Shown piece by piece: positions 14,173 through 18,022 of a stretch of 18,022 bases of DNA (the first letter of the stretch is position 1; every line of letters begins with the position of its first letter). Source of the DNA: an uncultured Moraxella sp. Lineage in GTDB: Bacteria; Pseudomonadota; Gammaproteobacteria; Pseudomonadales; Moraxellaceae. The notes under the pieces are model-generated. The model saw nothing but the letters and a program-made list of their open reading frames with translations. It was not told the DNA's origin and did not search any database. Made by a program: the position numbers and the translations under genes. The stretch is taken from NCBI GenBank assembly GCA_927911235.1, contig CAKMOY010000060.1, positions 1 through 18,022 on the forward strand, given 5' to 3'.

Positions 14173-14748
14173 ATGAGAAATTGGATTATAGATGCTTTGG
14201 TTGAGCATAGAATGAAAAATTCACGATTATTTGATAGTTGGCAAGAAAGCAAGCACCCAAGAGATGATCAGGGTCGGTTCATTGAAAAAAATAGTATTGA
14301 CTTTAAAAATCATACTGGTAAAGCAGAGTTAAAAGACATTTATCGCATTGCAAAATCAAGAAATGACCGTAATAAATCTTTTTCAAATATCGCAAAAGTA
14401 TCTGATGATGTGGTGCAAAAGGTTTTTGATGTAACTGGATTGGATATTCAAAATTGGGTGCATGGCATAGATGAAAGTGCTATTCGTCATATTTTCAAAA
14501 AACATGGAAATCCAAAAACCGAAACCAGTCGTGGGCAAATCGCAGTAACTGAAAATGATATTCTTAATTTGGAAACGATTTTAAATCAACCTGATAGTGT
14601 AGAATATGGTGGTTTAAATGATAGAGGTAATGAAACATTGATTTTTAAGAAAAAGATAGAAAATCAAATTGTTTGCATTCAAGAAGTGCGTAACGGACAT
14701 AAAAAATTATCAGTTACAAGTATTTGGATAAAAAAAGTAGCTTCATAA
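14173..14748 (+). CDS. PBECR-like phage nuclease (candidate toxin)
   Basis: A 191-residue protein with AGGTGG before ATG 14173. The N-terminus carries HPRDDQGRF (residues 28-36), a linker seen in phage head-morphogenesis and Mu-F-like proteins where toxin domains are attached. The C-terminal half (about 100-190) has IRHIFKKHG, ENDILNLETILNQPDSVEYGG, ETLIFKKKIEN and a strand-rich end (LSVTSIWIKK). This order matches the Barnase/EndoU/ColicinE5-D/RelE-like (PBECR) nuclease domains of phages and polymorphic toxins; His106, His111 and the later Lys/Thr residues are plausible catalytic groups. It may be a virion-delivered RNase. There is no obvious immunity gene beside it. The exact PBECR subfamily cannot be told by eye. 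Confidence 0.55.
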   Translation: MRNWIIDALVEHRMKNSRLFDSWQESKHPRDDQGRFIEKNSIDFKNHTGKAELKDIYRIAKSRNDRNKSFSNIAKVSDDVVQKVFDVTGLDIQNWVHGIDESAIRHIFKKHGNPKTETSRGQIAVTENDILNLETILNQPDSVEYGGLNDRGNETLIFKKKIENQIVCIQEVRNGHKKLSVTSIWIKKVAS

Positions 14749-14817
14749 TGGGGCTAAACTCTCGATTAGAATAATCTGCGTTCGCTAAACGTCCGAAACG
14801 TACCATTTCCAAGCTAC

Positions 14818-14848
14818 TTGGATTTAGTATAAAATAATATGTTATAAA
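14818..14848 (+). promoter_or_regulatory. Weak promoter candidate before the terminase gene
   Basis: TTGGAT (14818-14823) and TATAAA (14843-14848) are separated by 19 bases, longer than ideal. A ribosome site AAGG (14853-14856) precedes ATG 14863. The 114-base gap 14749-14862 shows no gene and no clear terminator. Confidence 0.3.
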
Positions 14849-14862
14849 AATCAAGGTAAAAA

Positions 14863-15903
14863 ATGTTAGAAGATTTAAAAACCCTACCCGCATGGCATGA
14901 GTTTTGTAAACGCTATCGTTATGATATTACACGCTTTGCCGTTGAAGTACTTAATATGACCGAAGAAGCAGGACAAGCCGTTACCCCACAACAAGAAATG
15001 TTATTTACTAGCATTCAAGTACCTGGTAGTAGGACAACGGTGGCGTCTGGTCATGGTTGCTTTGGTATAGATACGCCCATTATGGGCTATGACGGCACGA
15101 TTAAAGTGGTGCAAGATATTACGCTTGACGATGTGCTTATGGGTGATGACGGCACGCCTAGAAATGTGCTTGATTTGTGTCGTGGGCGTGAAAATATGTA
15201 TCGCTTTACCTACAATGACGGTACAAGCCATGTGTTTAATGAAAGTCATATTTTGTGTTTGGTTGCCACCAATTCAAAAGGAACAAGAAAAACAGGTGAT
15301 AAAAACACAGTAACCGTTAAAGAATACTTAACATGGGGATCTGATAAAAAACGCTGTCATGCTGTTTATAGAAATTCTGTTGATGATTTTGGCGGTATTC
15401 AGCAATCATTGCCTATAGACCCTTATATTTTTGGTACTTGGCTTGGCGATGGTTCAAGTCGTGGTACAGAAATCACAACAGCAGACGATGAAATAAAACA
15501 GGCATGGCAAGACTATGCTAATCAATTAGGTTGTCGCTTTGTAGAAAGAGCCAAAAAAGGGAAAGCAACTACTTATGCTATATCAAAGGCAAGTCCTAGT
15601 AATCATTGTAAAAATCTGTTTTACCATGCTTTAAATGATTTAGGGGTATGGCAAAACAAGCATATTCCACAAATTTACTTAACAGCAGACTTAGAAAGTA
15701 GAAAACAGTTGTTGGCTGGCTTGATTGATACAGACGGTTCAAGAGATAAAAATGGCTATGATTTTGTACAAAAAAACAAAACAATTGCTTATCAAGTGGT
15801 ATTTTTGGCTAAGTCTATTGGCTGTCATGCAACCGTCAAAAAATTACAAAAGTTTGTGGTAATATGGAGCGGTGGGTACATATTATCGTTTAACTATTGG
15901 TAG
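14863..15903 (+). CDS. terL: Terminase large subunit, N-extein plus most of the intein
   Basis: The first 65 residues are the terminase N-terminus, ending VASGHG, the first half of the Walker A P-loop. At Cys66 the chain switches to an intein (separate entry) and continues in frame to about base 15855. It then leaves the correct frame and ends falsely at TAG (FVVIWSGGYILSFNYW). Without the intein, VASGHG joins TGKSRSAG to give the normal GxGxGKS loop. TerL is the packaging ATPase and headful nuclease that moves DNA into the procapsid. The full extein is about 515 residues when the two shifts are corrected, the expected size for TerL. Confidence 0.8.
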   Translation: MLEDLKTLPAWHEFCKRYRYDITRFAVEVLNMTEEAGQAVTPQQEMLFTSIQVPGSRTTVASGHGCFGIDTPIMGYDGTIKVVQDITLDDVLMGDDGTPRNVLDLCRGRENMYRFTYNDGTSHVFNESHILCLVATNSKGTRKTGDKNTVTVKEYLTWGSDKKRCHAVYRNSVDDFGGIQQSLPIDPYIFGTWLGDGSSRGTEITTADDEIKQAWQDYANQLGCRFVERAKKGKATTYAISKASPSNHCKNLFYHALNDLGVWQNKHIPQIYLTADLESRKQLLAGLIDTDGSRDKNGYDFVQKNKTIAYQVVFLAKSIGCHATVKKLQKFVVIWSGGYILSFNYW

Positions 15904-16084
15904 AAATATTGATTTAATTCCAGTAAGAATTGAAAGAAAGAAACGTCTTGATACGCCACATCAACGTAGAAATTTAAATTTCGGTATAAAATCTGTTGAG
16001 CCTTTAGGTATGGGCGATTATTACGGTTTTGTATTGGACGGCAATCATCAATTTTTAGGAGGCGATTTTACGGTACTGCATAAT
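15058..16084 (+). other. LAGLIDADG intein inserted in the TerL Walker A motif
   Basis: The element runs from Cys (TGC 15058-15060) to a terminal His-Asn (CAT AAT, 16079-16084), and the next extein residue is Thr (ACA 16085-16087). Splicing motifs are in order: block A CFGIDTPIMGYDG, block B around FNESHILCL with the key His, and block F/G YYGFVLDGNHQFLGGDF...VLHN. Between them lie homing-endonuclease motifs: WLGDGS (first LAGLIDADG), NKHIPQIY (Lys-x-x-Pro region), LLAGLIDTDG (second) and FLAKSIGCHATVKK. At about 342 residues it has normal full-length intein size. A frame break at 15855-15872 lies just after the endonuclease. The site, inside an essential P-loop, is the kind of conserved target inteins favour. 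Confidence 0.85.
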
Positions 16085-16513
16085 ACAGGAAAATCACGCT
16101 CGGCTGGCATTGTTGCTTTGTGGCATTTATTGTGCTTTGATGACAGTATTATGATGTTTACCGCTCCTCAAATCGGACAGTTACGGACGGTTGTTTGGAA
16201 AGAGATTAGCATTTGTTTGGAGCGATTGCGAAATGGCGTTTGGGGCTGGCTCGCTAATTATGTGGCAGTATTTAGCGAAAAAGTGTATATCAAAGGCTAT
16301 GAAAAGACTTGGTTTGTGTTTGCCAAAACCGCCCCAAAACATCAGCCAACCAACATTGCAGGTCAGCATGGCGATAACTACATGGTCTGGGCGGACGAAG
16401 CGTGCGGTATTGATGACGCTGTTATGGAAGTGGCAATCGGTGCTTTGACCCATAAAGACAATAGAGCGGTCTTAACCAGTCAGCCCGCTCGTGGCACAGG
16501 ATTTTTTTTATGA
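15872..16513 (+). CDS. terL: Intein C-terminus plus TerL ATPase domain
   Basis: The GTG at 15872 is not a true start; the frame is entered by a correction between about 15855 and 15872. Adding one T after AAGTTT and one G in GCGGTG would give KFCGNMERVGTYYRLTI. Residues 1-71 are the intein C-terminus, ending VLHN. Then TGKSRSAG completes Walker A. ATPase blocks follow: APQIGQLRTVVWKE, the Walker B MVWADEACG (Asp/Glu codons 16394-16399) and LTSQPARG, a coupling motif. The frame ends falsely at TGA because of an extra T in the T8 run at 16502-16509; with seven Ts it continues GTGFFYDTHHKLS into the nuclease part. Confidence 0.8.
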   Translation: MGTYYRLTIGRNIDLIPVRIERKKRLDTPHQRRNLNFGIKSVEPLGMGDYYGFVLDGNHQFLGGDFTVLHNTGKSRSAGIVALWHLLCFDDSIMMFTAPQIGQLRTVVWKEISICLERLRNGVWGWLANYVAVFSEKVYIKGYEKTWFVFAKTAPKHQPTNIAGQHGDNYMVWADEACGIDDAVMEVAIGALTHKDNRAVLTSQPARGTGFFL

Positions 16514-17438
16514 CACACACCACAAATTAAGCCATAAAAACGGTGGTAAATGGATAGCGTTAAAATTTAATGGGGAATTATCCCCCATTGTTAGCCGTGA
16601 TAAACTGATTGAAGCCTTGTATCAATATGGCGATAGAAATTCACCTGGTTATTTAGTGCGTATTCGTGGCGAATTTCCAGAATTAAAGGGTGAATTTTTA
16701 ATCACTCGTTCTGAATTTCAACAAATGCTTGCAATCAAGCAATGTATCAATAGCGATGAGCGTTTTGGCTATATCATTACGGTGGACGTTGGCGGTGGCG
16801 TTGGGCGTGATAGTAGTGTGATTACGCTTGCTAAAATCGTGGATAAGGTTGTCAAAGGGCGTGTAGAGCGTTTTGTTGAAGTGCTTGATATTCCGCTTGT
16901 GTCAAGCCAAGCCCAAATTAACCAATTAAAAGCCAAAATTTATGATTTACTAGATAGTTATCCAGGAGCAATGCTGGTGATTGACCCCATTGGTAGCGGT
17001 GCAGGTCTTTGTCAAACGCTAAAGGCTGAAGGGATTTATTTTAGCGAAGTGCATTGGGGCGTGAATTGCTTTAAAAATGCCAACCGCTTGTATTATCTGA
17101 ACAAGCGTTCTCACGCTTATGTCAGTTTGGCAAAGGCAATTCAACAAGGGCGTTTTTGTCTGTCGCAAAAGGTACAATCACATTACGGTATTAAAAATCA
17201 AATTGAAGAACAAGCGATTAAATTGCCTTATGTGTTTGATGAAAAAGCACGCTGGAAAATGCTATCAAAAGAAGATATGCGAAAACAAGGCATTTCATCG
17301 CCTGATATTTTAGACACCTTTGCCTTTTGCTTTTTGGAATACGTCAATTATGCCCCTGCCGATAGTGATATGATAGATACTAAGCAAAAAGATAGCCAAG
17401 AATGGGATGTTTTAAAAGCATTTGCCCATGATATATAA
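16491..17438 (+). CDS. terL: Terminase large subunit, nuclease domain
   Basis: This is the continuation of the ATPase part after the T8 run (the nominal first residues MAQD are out-of-frame readings). The RNase H-like nuclease fold is visible: IITVDVGGGVGRDSS with the first metal-binding Asp (codon 16785-16787), LVIDPIGSGAG with the second (16983-16985), and SPDILDTFAFCFLEY near the end with a third acidic site (17303-17314). This nuclease cuts concatemeric phage DNA at the start and end of packaging. The C-terminus ends with a charged tail (WDVLKAFAHDI). The gene order is unusual, because terminase lies after the head and tail genes rather than before them. Confidence 0.8.
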   Translation: MAQDFFYDTHHKLSHKNGGKWIALKFNGELSPIVSRDKLIEALYQYGDRNSPGYLVRIRGEFPELKGEFLITRSEFQQMLAIKQCINSDERFGYIITVDVGGGVGRDSSVITLAKIVDKVVKGRVERFVEVLDIPLVSSQAQINQLKAKIYDLLDSYPGAMLVIDPIGSGAGLCQTLKAEGIYFSEVHWGVNCFKNANRLYYLNKRSHAYVSLAKAIQQGRFCLSQKVQSHYGIKNQIEEQAIKLPYVFDEKARWKMLSKEDMRKQGISSPDILDTFAFCFLEYVNYAPADSDMIDTKQKDSQEWDVLKAFAHDI

Positions 17439-17457
17439 TCAAAAGATAAGGTGAACG

Positions 17458-17841
17458 ATGACACACATAACGCTATATGCCCCCAAGAATAATTATGAGT
17501 CGGTTGGCACACTTAAAATCGGTACAGGCATTCATGCTAAAACACAGATGCTAAATCCAATCGCAAGTTATGAAGCCACCTATGACGCTCACACAAAAAC
17601 GCTTTACGCCTTTGTCGGTTATGCCGAAGATGTCGGCGTGCATGAAATCGGCGGTTACGACAATATAGGTAATCTTGTTTTTATGCTCAGTCACACTGTC
17701 GATCAAGTGCATCATCAAGCCCTGTTGCGACTACAAAAAGACACACTATATCTGTTAAAAATCAGTTTGGCGGATAGAATGCCTGTGTTATCGCTTGAAG
17801 AATATAAAAAATACCGGTCTAATAGACAAAATTCATGCTAA
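17458..17841 (+). CDS. Hypothetical phage protein after the terminase
   Basis: A 127-residue soluble protein starting MTHITLYAPKNNYESVG, 19 bases after the terminase stop with AAGGTG before the ATG. It is beta-rich (YEATYDAHTKTLYAFVGYAED, GNLVFMLSHTVD) and has a basic end (KKYRSNRQN). I recognise no domain. It ends inside a direct repeat whose second copy lies just downstream. Close spacing suggests it belongs to the terminase operon. Confidence 0.55.
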   Translation: MTHITLYAPKNNYESVGTLKIGTGIHAKTQMLNPIASYEATYDAHTKTLYAFVGYAEDVGVHEIGGYDNIGNLVFMLSHTVDQVHHQALLRLQKDTLYLLKISLADRMPVLSLEEYKKYRSNRQNSC

Positions 17842-17882
17842 AAAACAGAATACCCCTCCCTAATAGACATTTTTTCATGCTA
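17819..17882 (+). repeat. Imperfect 22-base direct repeat at the 3' end of the 17458 gene
   Basis: CTAATAGACA...TTCATGCTA occurs at 17819-17840 and again at 17860-17882, 41 bases apart, differing only in the central A/T stretch. The first copy overlaps the last codons and the stop. It could be a recent short duplication or a protein-binding pair. Confidence 0.55.
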
Positions 17883-17908
17883 TTTTGATAGAAGGGTTAT
17901 CTGTTTTA
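17842..17908 (+). terminator. Imperfect long hairpin after the last gene, terminator candidate
   Basis: AAAACAG with following AATACCCC (17842-17856) pairs with GGGTTATCTGTTTT (17894-17907) with mismatches, and TTTTAATTTT follows. The loop is long and holds the second copy of the direct repeat. It could end the terminase operon. Beyond it, 17909-18022 shows nothing I can name. Confidence 0.4.
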
Positions 17909-18022
17909 ATTTTACCCTAAAAAATCACCCATGACCTATCATAAAATCAATCAATAAAACTTTAACTGCCTAATCTTGACTTAATCCATATATTCCAAAC
18001 ACGACCAATAAGTTAGAAGGTT

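Noticed and set aside
16491..16513. Programmed frameshifting at the T8 run in terL
   Set aside because: TerL is not known to need frameshifting, and the run is one of many homopolymer shifts in this window, so a sequence error is simpler.
15872..16513. A naturally split intein with separate C-terminal gene starting at GTG 15872
   Set aside because: No ribosome site precedes the GTG, and the two frames join after small homopolymer corrections.
1..18022. CRISPR arrays, tRNA or rRNA genes
   Set aside because: No regularly spaced repeats and no cloverleaf or rRNA-like sequence were seen on either strand.

Overview
The window looks like part of a tailed-phage genome, most likely a prophage, from a low-GC gammaproteobacterium. 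Moraxella or a close relative is my best guess from composition and gene style; no host gene is present, so this is inference. Nearly everything is on the + strand in short, tightly coupled operons. The one clear exception is a tiny gene on the - strand at 8990-9055.

Layout. 1-154 is the broken 3' end of an IS200/IS605-type tnpB, abutting the interior of a phage SF2 helicase gene (about 155-2847) whose N-terminal part is missing here. A hypothetical gene follows (2844-3278). From 3334 comes a virion/lysis block: a probable baseplate or tail structural protein (3334-4152), a probable assembly protein in two frames (4224-5151), small genes (5167-5743), a holin (5740-5958) and an N-acetylmuramidase endolysin (5939-6541). 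Next are two tandem paralogous virion proteins (6605-8855 and 9267-11806). They share N-terminal, Gly-rich and C-terminal parts but carry different cell-wall enzymes: an NlpC/P60-like fold in the first, a SleB-type Hydrolase_2 plus an SGNH-like domain in the second. From 11821 there is a probable prohead protease/scaffold, a neck/tail protein, small proteins and a PBECR-like nuclease toxin (14173-14748). Last is the large terminase (14863-17438), whose Walker A motif is split by a LAGLIDADG intein (15058-16084), and a small unknown gene (17458-17841).

Most unexpected locus. The 411-base gap between the paralogs (8856-9266) holds what looks like a complete type I toxin-antitoxin system. A 21-residue hydrophobic peptide resembling Ibs toxins has a strong ribosome site and a well-formed -35/-10 promoter on the - strand. 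A second well-formed promoter on the + strand faces it. The 3' region of the toxin mRNA carries a perfect 10-base complement of the toxin ribosome site.

Caution on reading frames. At least seven long genes are split by single-base shifts, nearly all in homopolymers, with no in-frame nonsense codons. This looks more like consensus sequence error than slow decay, so the split pieces below should be read as parts of single genes.

Three operons (3334, 4224, 11821) start with the same compact leader: a -10-like hexamer overlapping a hairpin whose descending arm holds the Shine-Dalgarno sequence, then a T-run and the ATG. This suggests structured or overlapping termination/initiation signals.
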